Below, in pieces: positions 10,366 to 22,560 of a stretch of 64,000 nt of DNA. The notes below the pieces were generated by a model that made no database searches, was not told the DNA's origin, and was given only the letters and a program-made list of their open reading frames with translations. The DNA comes from Streptococcus australis. Lineage in GTDB: Bacteria; Bacillota; Bacilli; Lactobacillales; Streptococcaceae. Each line of letters opens with the position of its first letter. Positions within the stretch are counted from its first letter, which is position 1. A program made the position numbers and the translations under genes. The DNA is taken from the NCBI RefSeq assembly GCF_015553625.1, contig NZ_JADNGY010000001.1, positions 62,001 to 126,000 of the forward strand, written 5' to 3'.

Positions 10366-11703
10366 CTATTGCCAATTCAAATTCACACGTTCTTTCACTT
10401 CCTGGTAGGCTGTATCGACACGCGCCTTTGTTTCGTCATCCAATTGATCCCGATACTTGCCTCCCTCAATCCAGTCCTCCAAGATATAGGTCTGGAAATG
10501 ATAGAGTTCATAGCCTTCAGGAGAATAACTGTCCTTCGGCGTCCGGCTGACCCAAGTAGGATGAGCTGTTGCTGTTTTGATACGGGTCTTACGCCCTACT
10601 TTCTCAATTGTGATATCCATCAGAACACCCCGTTCGGTCCATTGAGCATTTTCTATCCCTTCCATGGTTTCCAGTCGCTGATTCGAAAGAAAATTCCCCA
10701 TAGAATAAATGATCAATTTCTGTTGTCCATCCTTATCCACAATCTCGGCAGGTTGGACGACATGAGGATGGCCACCCAAGACAATATCAGCTCCCCAAGA
10801 AATCATCTTATGATATAGCTCCTTTTGTTCCTCTGTTGGCTCTAATTCATATTCAATCCCCATCTGAGGCATGACAATGGTAATGTCCGCTTCCATCTCA
10901 GCTTTTTGGATTTCTTGACGCATCCGCTCCTCATTGAGATCCGATAGACGATTGTCATAGTCCTCTTGTTCCAGATTATACTCCATCCCATTAAAGCCGT
11001 AGGAATAAGCCAAAATCGCGATCTTGATTCCATTTACTTCCTTGATCAGGATAGGGGCTTGACCTCGCGTCTCATGCGGATAGACACCAACCGTTTGGAT
11101 CCCCGCATCTTCGAAGGCTTTCGCAGTCGAAAACAGCCCTTCCAAGCCAGAATCGAGGATATGGTTATGTCCCAGGTCCATCACCTGATAGCCCGCATCC
11201 TTGATCGAAGCAACTACCTCCCCAGGGGCATTGAAAATCGGATATCCAGAAAGGCCATAATCCGAATTGATAGTACCTTCAAAATCCCCCAAAACCAGAT
11301 CCCCTTGCTTCAACCATTCCTGAGCATAGTGATAATTCTCAGAAAAATCATAGCTTCCATCTTCCTTGGCTGCACTCATATAAATCAAGTCATGGTAGAG
11401 TTGATCCCCATTTGCCATGATCCGAGCGGTATGCGGTAACTGATCCGGATGGATTTCCTCTTGCTTTTCAACAACTTCTGGCATCTCTAGTGCTGTAATG
11501 GGAAAGCCATTCCATTTTTGAACCCATAAGACCAAATTCGCGGCCGCAAATACTGTAATCAGCAAGCCATAGACAAACTGTTCGTTGGTCAAGCGAAATG
11601 CTGTCGCCTTTCCCAATCCAATATCAAGCCAGTCATTAAGCATCGTGAGGATATCTTTCCCGAGCTCACTCCATCTCTTTAGGAGATCCTTCCAATTCTT
11701 CAT
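10366..11703 (-). CDS. CapA/PgsA-family metallophosphatase-like protein
   Basis: A 445-residue protein with a membrane anchor near 43-61 and an extracytoplasmic PGA_cap domain (about 90-340). Conserved motifs of the calcineurin-like fold are present: MANGD near 97, LGDFEG near 138, DLGHNHILD near 176 and GGHPHVVQP near 312. Relatives act in poly-gamma-glutamate capsule export, but no pgsB or pgsC partner is nearby, so here it is more likely an orphan cell-envelope phosphodiesterase. It heads a two-gene unit with the MutS-like ATPase. Confidence 0.8.
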   Translation of the reverse strand: MKNWKDLLKRWSELGKDILTMLNDWLDIGLGKATAFRLTNEQFVYGLLITVFAAANLVLWVQKWNGFPITALEMPEVVEKQEEIHPDQLPHTARIMANGDQLYHDLIYMSAAKEDGSYDFSENYHYAQEWLKQGDLVLGDFEGTINSDYGLSGYPIFNAPGEVVASIKDAGYQVMDLGHNHILDSGLEGLFSTAKAFEDAGIQTVGVYPHETRGQAPILIKEVNGIKIAILAYSYGFNGMEYNLEQEDYDNRLSDLNEERMRQEIQKAEMEADITIVMPQMGIEYELEPTEEQKELYHKMISWGADIVLGGHPHVVQPAEIVDKDGQQKLIIYSMGNFLSNQRLETMEGIENAQWTERGVLMDITIEKVGRKTRIKTATAHPTWVSRTPKDSYSPEGYELYHFQTYILEDWIEGGKYRDQLDDETKARVDTAYQEVKERVNLNWQ

Positions 11704-11853
11704 CTTCTTCTCTTTCTATCCAATTCTCTTGCACTTGTCAAAGACCTCTCCGTCATCTTTCAGGCCTTTTTTTCATTGTAACACAATTTTGACAAAAGAA
11801 AACAGACTGACCTAAACTTCCATGAATAGATAAACGGAGGGACTAAAGAAATT

Positions 11854-11880
11854 AAAAAAAGAGGGCTCAGAGCCCCCTTT
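11854..11880 (-). terminator. Terminator of msrAB
   Basis: On the minus strand AAAGGGGGCTC, a short loop and GAGCCCTCTTTTTTT form a stem with a long T-run, just after the msrAB stop. Confidence 0.75.
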
Positions 11881-11893
11881 CTCAATCATTCTT

Positions 11894-12829
11894 TTAGTGC
11901 ATTTGCCTGAGTAGGTCCCCGTATCCCTCTGCCTCCATTTCCTCTTTAGGAATAAAGCGTAGAGAGGCCGAATTGATACAATAGCGAAGACCTCCTTGGT
12001 CTCTTGGCCCATCAGTAAAGACATGGCCGAGGTGGGCATTGCCTGAGCGGGAACGAACTTCAATTCGCTCCATTCCGTGACTATGATCCTGGTAATAGTG
12101 AACGACATCTTTCGCAATAGGACGAGAGAAGCTCGGCCATCCACAGCCAGACGCAAACTTATCCTTGGCAAAGAAGAGAGGTTCCCCGGTCGTAATATCC
12201 ACATAAATGCCCTCTTCAAAGGTCTGGTCATAGGCATTGTGGAAAGGACGCTCCGTCGCACTTTCTTGGGTGACTTGGTACTGCTCCTCTGTCAATCGTA
12301 CCTTTAATTCCTCCTGACTGGGCTTTGGATAGGCTGCCGGATCAATCAAGGGTTGGTCAGCATCTGTCACATCAATATGGCAATAGCCTCCAGGATTCTT
12401 CTTGAGGTAGTCTTGATGGTAGTCCTCAGCCAAGATATAGTGGCGTAAAGGTTCCAACTCAACTACGATCTTAGTTCCCAGTTGTTCTTCTTGCTCCGCA
12501 AACACTTGGGCGATCACCTCACGATCTACCTCGTCTAGGTAATAGACACCCGTCCGGTACTGGCGCCCTCGATCATTTCCCTGTTTGTTAATGGAGAAGG
12601 GATCAATTACACGGAAATAGTAGAGCAGAATCGCTCGGAGGGTGATCTTGTCTGGATCATAGACGACCTGAACGGTCTCTGCGTGATCCGTTTCCTTGAT
12701 CAATTGGTAATTGGTCGTTTCCACCTGACCATTGGCATAACCCACTGTTGTCTTTTCTACACCAGGGATCCGTGAGAAATACTCCTCTAAGCCCCAAAAA
12801 CAGCCACCTGCTAGATAAATCTCTGCCAT
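11894..12829 (-). CDS. msrAB: Bifunctional methionine sulfoxide reductase A/B
   Basis: A 311-residue fusion repairing both diastereomers of oxidised methionine. The MsrA domain (about 1-160) has its nucleophile C10 in [11 protein letters not shown]. The MsrB domain (about 180-305) has GCGWPSF (C229), [10 protein letters not shown] and the catalytic C284 in [11 protein letters not shown]. The CxxC pair that binds zinc in many MsrB proteins is absent; VDITTGEP occupies that place. The ATG at 12829 is chosen because GAGG lies just upstream. There is no signal peptide, so this is the cytoplasmic form, consistent with self-protection in a peroxide producer. Confidence 0.93.
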   Translation of the reverse strand: MAEIYLAGGCFWGLEEYFSRIPGVEKTTVGYANGQVETTNYQLIKETDHAETVQVVYDPDKITLRAILLYYFRVIDPFSINKQGNDRGRQYRTGVYYLDEVDREVIAQVFAEQEEQLGTKIVVELEPLRHYILAEDYHQDYLKKNPGGYCHIDVTDADQPLIDPAAYPKPSQEELKVRLTEEQYQVTQESATERPFHNAYDQTFEEGIYVDITTGEPLFFAKDKFASGCGWPSFSRPIAKDVVHYYQDHSHGMERIEVRSRSGNAHLGHVFTDGPRDQGGLRYCINSASLRFIPKEEMEAEGYGDLLRQMH

Positions 12830-12929
12830 CTTTTTTCCTCGCTTCCCGCATTCCCTACAAAGAACGCTTGACATCTATTAGCTCCATCATAATCCAATAG
12901 CCTCAGATTTTCAAGGATTCTGCATCAAA

Positions 12930-12960
12930 AATCCCTTCTACTGTACTAGTAAAAGGGATT
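12930..12960 (-). terminator. Terminator after the small orphan pair
   Basis: AATCCCTT...AAGGGATTTTTG on the minus strand with an internal ACT/AGT pairing. It lies just after the 28-codon ORF, supporting transcription of that ORF. Confidence 0.7.
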
Positions 12961-12969
12961 CGGAGATGC

Positions 12970-13056
12970 TTATTTTTCAAATAAGAAAAAGAGCGAGTAA
13001 CCAAGATTCCGTATAGATACTAAAAACTGATGAAAAAAATCATGCACGAGCGACAT
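12970..13056 (-). CDS. Candidate 28-residue hydrophobic peptide
   Basis: ATG at 13056, preceded by an exceptionally strong ribosome site (AGGAGG, 8 bases upstream), and stop TAA at 12970. The peptide is aromatic and hydrophobic, starting MSLVHDFFHQF and ending SLFFLFEK. It lies 43 bases after the 109-residue orphan gene and 10 bases before a terminator, as a second cistron would. It could be a small membrane peptide or signalling peptide; no family is recognised. Support is the ribosome site and placement only. Confidence 0.45.
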   Translation of the reverse strand: MSLVHDFFHQFLVSIRNLGYSLFFLFEK

Positions 13057-13099
13057 ATCACACACCTCCTCAATATTTCTTAAGCAAACACTCATTTGC

Positions 13100-13429
13100 T
13101 TACAAGATCATGCTTGGTCCATATACCTGTAACTGAGATTTCACAGCTTCGTAATGCCAGTGATCATAAGACCGCCAGGCTTGAAAGGACTCTTTATTCA
13201 AACGCAGTCCACTTAAACCAATCAATAAACTCGCATTCTGATAAAACTTCTCCAACTCGATCAATAGGCGATTGTCTACCTGTCTTGCCCTCAATAAAAC
13301 TTCCAAAATATGATTTAGATTTTCCTCAAATCGAAGGGCATCTGGACTGGGGATGAAGTCCCTAGAAAAGGCTGTTCGAAGAGTTTTGATCATCGTTCTT
13401 GCTTCTTGAATCACATCCCTTTCTCCCAT
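13100..13429 (-). CDS. Small helical orphan, possibly immunity-like
   Basis: A 109-residue, mostly helical cytoplasmic protein of unknown function. The ATG at 13429 is chosen because AAGGTGG lies 5 bases before it; an ATG at 13456 overlaps a likely TACAAT promoter box. Size and helix pattern (LLIELEKFYQNASLLIGL near the middle) are reminiscent of four-helix bacteriocin immunity proteins such as the enterocin A immunity group, but this is a weak resemblance. It is followed by the 28-residue candidate peptide in the same transcript. Confidence 0.55.
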   Translation of the reverse strand: MGERDVIQEARTMIKTLRTAFSRDFIPSPDALRFEENLNHILEVLLRARQVDNRLLIELEKFYQNASLLIGLSGLRLNKESFQAWRSYDHWHYEAVKSQLQVYGPSMIL

Positions 13430-13536
13430 ATAAACCACCTTCCTTTTCACCTCCATTGTACACCTTTTTCTCTCTATAAAAATGAAAATTCTCTAAAACT
13501 AGGAACAGAATTTTTTCTTACTCGACCAGGAAACAG

Positions 13537-13575
13537 AAAAGAACTCCCCCAAGCATCCACTTGAGGAAGTTCTTT
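13537..13575 (-). terminator. Terminator of pyrD
   Basis: On the minus strand AAAAGAACTTCCTCAAG pairs with CTTGGGGGAGTTCTTTTC with small mismatches, just after the pyrD stop. Confidence 0.75.
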
Positions 13576-13583
13576 TCGAAAGA

Positions 13584-14519
13584 TTAGTCAATGTAGTGTA
13601 ATTTCCCACGGAAATCTTCTAGGCTTTGGTAGCCTTTTTCTTCCATGATGGCTTTAAGCTCAGCTGTAATGCGGTCAAAAGCCCCAACTCCTTCTTTATG
13701 AAGCGTGGTTCCGACTTGCACCATACTAGCGCCACAAAGGATATGCTCAAAGGCATCACGACCAGTCAAGACCCCACCGGTTCCCACAATCTGAATCTCT
13801 GGATTCAAACGTTGGTAAAAGGCATGAACATTAGCCAGAGCAGTCGGTTTGATGTATTCGCCACCAATTCCACCAAAACCGTTCTTAGGACGGATCACAA
13901 CGGATTCATCCTCGATATAGAGGCCATTTCCGATCGAGTTGACGCAGTTGACAAACTTGAGCGGGTATTTGTTAAAAATCGCTGCTGCTTGATCGAAGTG
14001 GACAATATCAAAGTAAGGTGGTAACTTGATGCCAAGAGGTTTGGTGAAATAGCCAAATACCTCTGACAAGATTCGATCGGTCGTCTCAAAGTCATAGGCA
14101 ATCTGAGGTTTACCAGGAACATTGGGACAAGAAAGGTTCAATTCCGTCAAGCCTTTAAAGTCACTGTCTTGCACTTTTTTCAGGATGGTATGGGTCTCTT
14201 CGGGAGACATGCCGACAAGAGATAGAAAGAAGGTCCGATCTGGATCGCTTTCTTGCAATTCTAACAAGTAATTCAAATAATAGTCCAAGCCTTGGTTGGG
14301 AAGGCCCATCGAGTTAATAGATCCTAGCGGCACATCTTGGTAGCGTGGCTCTGGGTTCCCTTGACGATACTCCAAGGTCGCAGTTTTCGTCACAAATGTT
14401 CCCGCAGTAGAATTCTTTACTTCTTCAAGTTCTGCAATTGTCATACAGGCTACACCCGCGGCATTCATCAGGCAGTTGTCAAACTCAAAACCTGCAATAG
14501 TTGTTTTTGTCGATACCAT
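13584..14519 (-). CDS. pyrD: Dihydroorotate dehydrogenase, class 1A (fumarate)
   Basis: A 311-residue soluble FMN enzyme of the PyrD-1A type, which oxidises dihydroorotate to orotate with fumarate as acceptor in pyrimidine synthesis. Class 1A marks are the full length, the absence of an N-terminal membrane extension and a catalytic Cys in [14 protein letters not shown] (about residue 130). The N-terminal MNAAGV and the C-terminal [21 protein letters not shown] phosphate-binding loop are also present. AAGGAG precedes the ATG. It stands alone; no other pyr gene is in the window. Confidence 0.93.
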   Translation of the reverse strand: MVSTKTTIAGFEFDNCLMNAAGVACMTIAELEEVKNSTAGTFVTKTATLEYRQGNPEPRYQDVPLGSINSMGLPNQGLDYYLNYLLELQESDPDRTFFLSLVGMSPEETHTILKKVQDSDFKGLTELNLSCPNVPGKPQIAYDFETTDRILSEVFGYFTKPLGIKLPPYFDIVHFDQAAAIFNKYPLKFVNCVNSIGNGLYIEDESVVIRPKNGFGGIGGEYIKPTALANVHAFYQRLNPEIQIVGTGGVLTGRDAFEHILCGASMVQVGTTLHKEGVGAFDRITAELKAIMEEKGYQSLEDFRGKLHYID

Positions 14520-14763
14520 CTTCTACTCCTTGAAATAAATTCTTACAGTCATTATAGCATGAAAAAGAGGATGGATGGCTAAAAAAATAAAAAAGAGGAA
14601 GGATCGTCCGGAAATAACAAGACATTACTCGAAAAGGAGTAGATTTTCGCTCAAAAAAAGGCTAAAAATCGTATCATTATTTCAACCGGAGTAAGTCCAA
14701 GGTAGGTAGCTTTTTACCAGTCTTTATTAGCTGTGAAAATTTTCTGAAAATTCAACTTTTTCC

Positions 14764-14792
14764 TTTACAAGTCAAAAAAAGTCTGCTATAAT
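14764..14792 (+). promoter_or_regulatory. gdhA promoter
   Basis: TTTACA (14764-14769), 17 bases, TATAAT (14787-14792), about 100 bases before the ATG. The remaining gap (14520-14763) is AT-rich and holds no gene that I can see. Confidence 0.75.
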
Positions 14793-14852
14793 TGTCCACG
14801 TAATAAAACATGACATTGCTTCTAGCAGTGCCTCCATATGCCAGTAATTTAG

Positions 14853-16241
<1,389 letters not shown>

Positions 16242-16256
16242 TTTGATTCTTTTGCC

Positions 16257-16292
16257 ACACCTCTGAAACTCCTAGTTTCGGAGGTGTTTTTC
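16257..16292 (+). terminator. gdhA terminator
   Basis: ACACCTC-t-GAAACT pairs with AGTTTC-g-GAGGTGT and is followed by TTTTTC. Confidence 0.9.
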
Positions 16293-16300
16293 TTGATAAA

Positions 16301-16481
16301 AAAAGAGGCTGGGACAAAAGTCCTAGCCTCTCAATTGTCTTTGGATTGTCGAGCAAGACGCAGTGGTTGAGTGAGCTCTACTACGCTGATTTCATCAGCT
16401 TTTATAGCCCTACTCAACTGTGCGGAGGTGGGACGACGAAATCGAATTCTAACGAATTACCGATTTCTGTCCCACTCTCTT
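16301..16481. repeat. GAGGCTGGGAC-type intergenic repeat
   Basis: A 181-base element between gdhA and dnaJ. It opens with a 28-base hairpin (AGAGGCTGGGAC, loop AAAA, GTCCTAGCCTCT; 16304-16331) and closes with TGTCCCACTCTCTT, complementary to its start. Between them are smaller palindromes such as GCTGATttcATCAGC. Elements beginning GAGGCTGGGACA are common between genes in oral streptococci; function is unknown. It ends 5 bases before the dnaJ stop and may end dnaJ transcription. Confidence 0.6.
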
Positions 16482-16485
16482 ATTT

Positions 16486-17628
16486 TTATAAATCATCCAA
16501 GGCATCTTTCACCTTATCAAAGAAGCCTTTTTTCTTTGGACTTACCTTGATATCACCAGCTTCCGCAAATGCACGAAGGGCTTCTTTTTGCTTGTCATTT
16601 AGACCTGTTGGTGTCACCACATTAACAGTTACATATTGATCTCCCACAGATCCACCACGCAAGCTTGGTGCTCCTTTGCCACGGAGGCGGAATTTCTTAC
16701 CAGTCTGGGTTCCTTCAGGGATGACTAAGTCGACATCGCCGTGAACCGTTGGTACATGAACCGTATCTCCAAGAGCAGCTTGAACAACGTTCAAGTTCAA
16801 TTTATAGTAGATGGTTGATCCATCCCGTTCGAATTTGTCGCTTGGCTCAACATTGACGACTACATAAAGGTCTCCGTACGGCCCCCCATTAAAGCCAGCT
16901 TCTCCTTGTCCAGAGAGGCGGATTTGTTGACCTGTTTCGACCCCAGCAGGGATTTTCACGCTAACACTGTGGGCTTGTTTCTCATGCCCAGTCCCATGAC
17001 AGGTAGTACAAGGATCCTTAACTTCCTTTCCTCGACCATGGCAGACATCACAGGTGACTTGGCGACGCATCATCCCAAGTGGGGTTTGCGTATCCACATT
17101 GATGACACCCGAACCATGACAGCGTCCACAAGTTACTGGACTTGTTCCTGGCTTAGCACCAGTTCCATCACATGTCCGACAGCTAGCTTCCCGATGGTAC
17201 TTCACTTCCTTCTCAGTTCCAAAGATGGCTTCTTCAAACTTGAGATTTACGCGGTACTGAAGATCATCTCCCTGACGTGGAGCATTGGGATTGCGACTTC
17301 CACCTCCACCAAAGAAGCTTGAGAAAATGTCCTCAAAGCCACCAAAGCCAGCGCCATCAAAACCACCGAAACCACCAGCTCCGCCACCGAAACCGCCAAA
17401 ACCACCGTTGGCTCCTGCAGCACCGTATTGGTCATAAGCCGCCCGCTTTTGTTCGTCACTTAAAGTCTCATAAGCTTCTTGAACTTCCTTGTACTTTTCC
17501 TCAGCGCCAGGCTCCTTGTTGATATCTGGGTGATATTTCTTAGATAATTTCCGATAGGCTTTCTTGATCTCATCTTGAGATGCATTTTTCGAAACGCCCA
17601 AACGGTCGTAAAATTCAGTATTGTTCAT
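16486..17628 (-). CDS. dnaJ: Hsp40 co-chaperone DnaJ
   Basis: A 380-residue type I DnaJ. The J domain has the HPD triad at 33-35, which stimulates DnaK ATPase. A Gly/Phe-rich linker (about 75-110) is followed by four CxxCxGxG zinc repeats (about 150-215) and the C-terminal substrate domains. It follows dnaK in the same direction but is separated from it by a PfpI-family gene and repeat elements. Such separation is unusual, and co-transcription with dnaK is uncertain. Confidence 0.96.
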   Translation of the reverse strand: MNNTEFYDRLGVSKNASQDEIKKAYRKLSKKYHPDINKEPGAEEKYKEVQEAYETLSDEQKRAAYDQYGAAGANGGFGGFGGGAGGFGGFDGAGFGGFEDIFSSFFGGGGSRNPNAPRQGDDLQYRVNLKFEEAIFGTEKEVKYHREASCRTCDGTGAKPGTSPVTCGRCHGSGVINVDTQTPLGMMRRQVTCDVCHGRGKEVKDPCTTCHGTGHEKQAHSVSVKIPAGVETGQQIRLSGQGEAGFNGGPYGDLYVVVNVEPSDKFERDGSTIYYKLNLNVVQAALGDTVHVPTVHGDVDLVIPEGTQTGKKFRLRGKGAPSLRGGSVGDQYVTVNVVTPTGLNDKQKEALRAFAEAGDIKVSPKKKGFFDKVKDALDDL

Positions 17629-17660
17629 GCAAGATACTAAGAGCGAACAGAAAGCGACTG

Positions 17661-17712
17661 AAATTTAGGAAACCGACAAGAAATCCTGATTTCTTAGGAG
17701 GTTTATCTAATT
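17661..17712 (+). repeat. TAGGAA-type structured repeat, copy near dnaJ
   Basis: A TTTAGGAAACCGACA start, hairpin AGAAATCctGATTTCT, then TAGGAGGTTTATCTAATTT. The pattern matches the three copies upstream of pnp (58757-59062) and one after dnaK. The remainder of the gap to 17895 has a GGGTTCAATT tail like that of the pnp copies; no gene is seen. Confidence 0.5.
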
Positions 17713-17895
17713 TCCAAGCTTTCCGCTCGAGTTCAATTTCTCGAACACTCTTTATCCTTTCTATTGATATTGTGAATCAAACCACGATTTAGGTCGGGTT
17801 CAATTCTTTTCTTTTACATTGAGTAAGAAACTTCAGAGCTCAGCTACAATTTACCAAACACTCCTTGTTCCTTTCTATAATTTTCATGTAAATCT

Positions 17896-18528
17896 TTAGA
17901 GAGTGTTTTCTATACTCTGCTTCACTTGATCAAACTCTTCATCCGATAGAGTAAACATCAAATCCTCTTCAGCATACTCGTTCTGTTCTTTAAAATAGTT
18001 GTCCGTATTCTCTGCCAACCCTAGACTTAGAATCACTTTCCTTGCAAACTCTTGATGTGCAAAACCGATAGCCGTAATGATTTGTTTATCTTGGACAATA
18101 ACTTTCGGTTGGAAATTCTCACGTGGAAGAAATTTAAAATAGTCAAAGAAGTTTTGCCAAATTCCACCTGTAAATTTCGTTTCGTTCAACAAGCCTGCTT
18201 TCGCCAATAAAAGGGGCGCTGAAGAAATGGCTGCAATTAGGATATCTTGCCCATCAAGACTTCTCAAAAACGAGATCAATTTCTCATCTTGTAGAGCAGG
18301 ACCTATATTTACCATTCCTGGCAAAATCACACAAGAATAATCTTCTATACGGATTTGATCCAATGTTTTCGTCGGTTGACAGGGCAAACCATCCTCAGAG
18401 ACAACTATTGAATTCTCAAAAGCTACATAATCAATCGTGATATCAAAAGACAGAGCTAAAGTACTCGTTAAAGTGGTTATCTCATAAAGAGAAAAATTAG
18501 GATAAATAATACAAAGTACTTTTTTCAT
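17896..18528 (-). CDS. DJ-1/PfpI-family protein lacking the catalytic Cys
   Basis: A 210-residue protein of the glutamine amidotransferase-like DJ-1/PfpI fold. The N-terminal KKVLCIIYPNFSLYEI strand and CVILPGM are typical. At the nucleophile elbow, where DJ-1 has AIC, this protein reads AISSAP (about 101-105), so the reactive Cys is replaced by Ser. It may be a divergent enzyme or a binding protein. The ATG at 18528 fits GAGG spaced 9 bases; the ATG at 18537 is too close. It sits between dnaK and dnaJ, an atypical place that suggests insertion into the heat-shock operon. Confidence 0.75.
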   Translation of the reverse strand: MKKVLCIIYPNFSLYEITTLTSTLALSFDITIDYVAFENSIVVSEDGLPCQPTKTLDQIRIEDYSCVILPGMVNIGPALQDEKLISFLRSLDGQDILIAAISSAPLLLAKAGLLNETKFTGGIWQNFFDYFKFLPRENFQPKVIVQDKQIITAIGFAHQEFARKVILSLGLAENTDNYFKEQNEYAEEDLMFTLSDEEFDQVKQSIENTL

Positions 18529-18551
18529 ACGCAACATCCTCTATTTTACCG

Positions 18552-18580
18552 AAAAACAGAGGCTGGGTTGCAACCTCTGG
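18552..18580 (-). terminator. Terminator downstream of dnaK
   Basis: On the minus strand CAGAGGTTG, loop, CAGCCTCTGTTTTTC. The arms echo the GAGGCTGGG motif of the 16301-16481 repeat. Confidence 0.65.
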
Positions 18581-18648
18581 ATTTCTTCTTATCATTACGA
18601 CGTTCTAAACGAGTTAGGCCGAATTGAGCACGCCCTAACCTCTTGGTG

Positions 18649-18701
18649 AAAAAGATAAATCTTTCTAGAAACTAAAGTTTCTGCGTCAGATTTCCTATTT
18701 T
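18649..18701 (-). repeat. TAGGAA-type structured repeat, copy after dnaK
   Basis: Read on the minus strand: AAAATAGGAAATCTGACGC, hairpin AGAAACTttAGTTTCT, AGAAAGATTTATCTTTTTC. The start and end motifs match the copies upstream of pnp closely. It lies in the dnaK mRNA tail, in the sense orientation. Confidence 0.55.
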
Positions 18702-18730
18702 CACTGTGAGGTTTTAACGGGCTTTGCATC

Positions 18731-20566
<1,836 letters not shown>

Positions 20567-20594
20567 TTAAATTTTATCTTCTTTTTTTCTTTTT

Positions 20595-20708
20595 GATACT
20601 CTTCTTAAGTGGCGACGCCGTCAGAGCTTGACTTCGTCAATCTCTTTGACTAAACTTTGAGCCTAAGGTCTCAAAGTTTGCGAAAATAGCGCCACGGCGA
20701 AGAGTATC
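20595..20708. repeat. BOX-like inverted repeat between grpE and dnaK
   Basis: A 114-base element with perfect 10-base ends, GATACTCTTC (20595-20604) and GAAGAGTATC (20699-20708), extended by GTGGCG/CGCCAC inside. A nested perfect hairpin AAACTTTGAG/CTCAAAGTTT and a GACTTCGTC motif match the boxA and boxB modules of BOX elements. It lies within the operon, so it is transcribed and can fold between the grpE and dnaK cistrons. Confidence 0.7.
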
Positions 20709-20809
20709 GCCTTTGGTTCGCTTCGCTCACTATTGGCAAAGCTAAACCATTGTTTATCTTTCTTTCATAGTTTATTGTCGTTTCGGACAAGGTTTTTAAG
20801 TTCTCTAGC

Positions 20810-21334
20810 CTAGTTGTAGACAACGACCATGGCTGGGCGTAGGATGCGGTCATGGAGTTTGTAGCCTTTTTGGAAGACTTGTGCGATGGTATCAGCCGGA
20901 TGCTCGTCATCCGCTGGGACTGTTTGGATGGCCATGTGGTAGTTATGGTCAAATTCTCCGTCCGCTACGATCTCCTCGATTCCTTCTTCTTTCAGAGCAT
21001 GAATCAAGCTTTCTTGCACCATTTCCAAGCCCTTCTTCACATCATCTGTCAACCCTTCTACGGCAAGGGCACGTTCAAGGTTATCAAGTGATGGCAAGAT
21101 TGCTTTGGCCAAATCTTGGCTGCGATAGCGTTGCAAGAGTTGGCGTTCTTCATTGGCACGACGTTGAATATTTTGCATTTCTGCGTGGGCACGAAGGTAT
21201 TTGTTTTCAAATTCTTCAGCACGCGCTTGTGCTTCTTCTAATTCAGAAGGTTGGTTGGTTTCCTCTACAACTTCTTCAGTTGTCTCGACAACTTCCTCTT
21301 CTTTCACGTCTTCTTTTTTGATTTCTTCTGTCAA
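20810..21334 (-). CDS. grpE: Nucleotide exchange factor GrpE
   Basis: A 174-residue GrpE, which releases ADP from DnaK. A very acidic N-terminus (about 1-40) precedes the long dimerising helix with the family sequence [18 protein letters not shown] (about 55-75) and the C-terminal beta domain ending [15 protein letters not shown] start at 21334 is preferred: AAAGGGGTG lies 6 bases before it. The ATG at 21352 has no ribosome site and abuts the hrcA stop. Confidence 0.94.
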   Translation of the reverse strand: MTEEIKKEDVKEEEVVETTEEVVEETNQPSELEEAQARAEEFENKYLRAHAEMQNIQRRANEERQLLQRYRSQDLAKAILPSLDNLERALAVEGLTDDVKKGLEMVQESLIHALKEEGIEEIVADGEFDHNYHMAIQTVPADDEHPADTIAQVFQKGYKLHDRILRPAMVVVYN

Positions 21335-21358
21335 GGCATACACCCCTTTCATTTGGTC

Positions 21359-22393
21359 TTAATTTACTTCATAATGGTTGCTGTTGAGGTAACGGTAGTA
21401 GTCCGTTAACTTCATGACCAGCACTCGGCCGATAACATTGACGAGACTAATCACACGCCTGTAATCCATCTCTACGGGACCAATCACATGCATGAGGGCC
21501 ATCCCACGATAAGGAACCAGGAATTTGTGACTAATCACGGTCACATTTTTCAAGGCCTTCTCTTGGGATTCAGCAACCAGGATCTGGGTCATTTGGTCCT
21601 CCGACATCCCCCCTCGCAACTCAAGAGCTACGTGTTGGGGGTTATCTAAGAACTGATAAGTCTGAAGATTGGCGTAGGTTAATGATGAAACCTTTCCTTC
21701 TACAAAGACCAGTTCTTGAAACAATTGCGAGAAGACGTAATCAAACAGATCCAATACATTGTCTGTCGTCTTAAAATAGCGCTGTACAATCTGTGGAATC
21801 TCCGTCCGCAAGCGGTAGTGGATATCCAAAACTGTATTTCCAATGAAACGTTCTTGAACCAACTGATGGAAAATTTCCAAGTCACTGGTTAAAAAATTCT
21901 TTGGAATCGCAAACTGGACGGTAACAGGCTTTGATTCATCCAAGGTCAGAACCGCTAAGGCATCGTGGTTGGACAATGGAACAATCTCAAAACCAGTCAA
22001 GCGCTGTCGTGTCGGTTCAACATCCTGAATGACTGCGGTGTAGCCCGTCATCTGGGCCAGCAACTTAGCCGTAGCATCCAAAATATCATCTAACTTAAAG
22101 GCCTCAAAATCAAAGGCTTTCACCACCTGGTAGACATCTTGTTCATCAATCAGCTCTAGATCAAGTGAGTTCTGAACAAAATATTGAAAACCAGCCCGGC
22201 TAGGCATTCGGCCACTCGAAGTATGGGCTTTTTCTAATAAGCCTTGCTTTTCGAGGGCAGCCATGTCGTTTCTGATAGTGGCACTACTAGATTGAATGAC
22301 ATCTTGCAGTGTTTTTGAACCGACTGGTTCGTGGGTCTTGGTAAAGATATCGACGACAAGATTTAGAATCTCATTTTGACGTTCTGTAACCAT
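21359..22393 (-). CDS. hrcA: Heat-inducible repressor HrcA
   Basis: A 344-residue HrcA that binds CIRCE operators and represses class I heat-shock genes. The N-terminal winged helix (about 1-75) includes the recognition region [18 protein letters not shown]; the GAF-like dimer domain follows, then [17 protein letters not shown] at the C-terminus. It is the first gene of the operon and is flanked upstream by two CIRCE sites, implying autoregulation. Confidence 0.96.
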   Translation of the reverse strand: MVTERQNEILNLVVDIFTKTHEPVGSKTLQDVIQSSSATIRNDMAALEKQGLLEKAHTSSGRMPSRAGFQYFVQNSLDLELIDEQDVYQVVKAFDFEAFKLDDILDATAKLLAQMTGYTAVIQDVEPTRQRLTGFEIVPLSNHDALAVLTLDESKPVTVQFAIPKNFLTSDLEIFHQLVQERFIGNTVLDIHYRLRTEIPQIVQRYFKTTDNVLDLFDYVFSQLFQELVFVEGKVSSLTYANLQTYQFLDNPQHVALELRGGMSEDQMTQILVAESQEKALKNVTVISHKFLVPYRGMALMHVIGPVEMDYRRVISLVNVIGRVLVMKLTDYYRYLNSNHYEVN

Positions 22394-22414
22394 GACCTCA
22401 CCTCTCTTTCGTAT

Positions 22415-22441
22415 TTAGCACTCTAAGCGTTTAAGTGCTAA
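22415..22441. promoter_or_regulatory. CIRCE operator 2 (downstream of promoter)
   Basis: TTAGCACTC, 9 bases, AAGTGCTAA: one mismatch from the CIRCE consensus TTAGCACTC-N9-GAGTGCTAA. It lies in the hrcA leader between the -10 box and the ribosome site. Confidence 0.9.
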
Positions 22442-22452
22442 ACCATGATTCT

Positions 22453-22480
22453 ATTATACACCCTCTCAAGAGAAAGTCAA
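22453..22480 (-). promoter_or_regulatory. hrcA operon promoter
   Basis: On the minus strand TTGACT (22480-22475), 16 bases, TATAAT (22458-22453). It is bracketed by the two CIRCE sites. Confidence 0.85.
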
Positions 22481-22497
22481 GAGAAAAATCCAAAAAA

Positions 22498-22524
22498 TTA
22501 GCACTCTTTTTCAAAGAGTGCTAA
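22498..22524. promoter_or_regulatory. CIRCE operator 1 (upstream of promoter)
   Basis: A perfect TTAGCACTC-N9-GAGTGCTAA. It lies just upstream of the -35 box, so two HrcA dimers could bracket the promoter. Confidence 0.93.
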
Positions 22525-22560
22525 AAATCATTCTTAAGACCGATACTTGTCTAAAAAAGC

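Noticed and set aside
22441-22500. Possible CtsR box in the hrcA promoter
   Set aside because: Only AGTCAAGAG is present; the direct GGTCAAA repeat needed for CtsR is absent.
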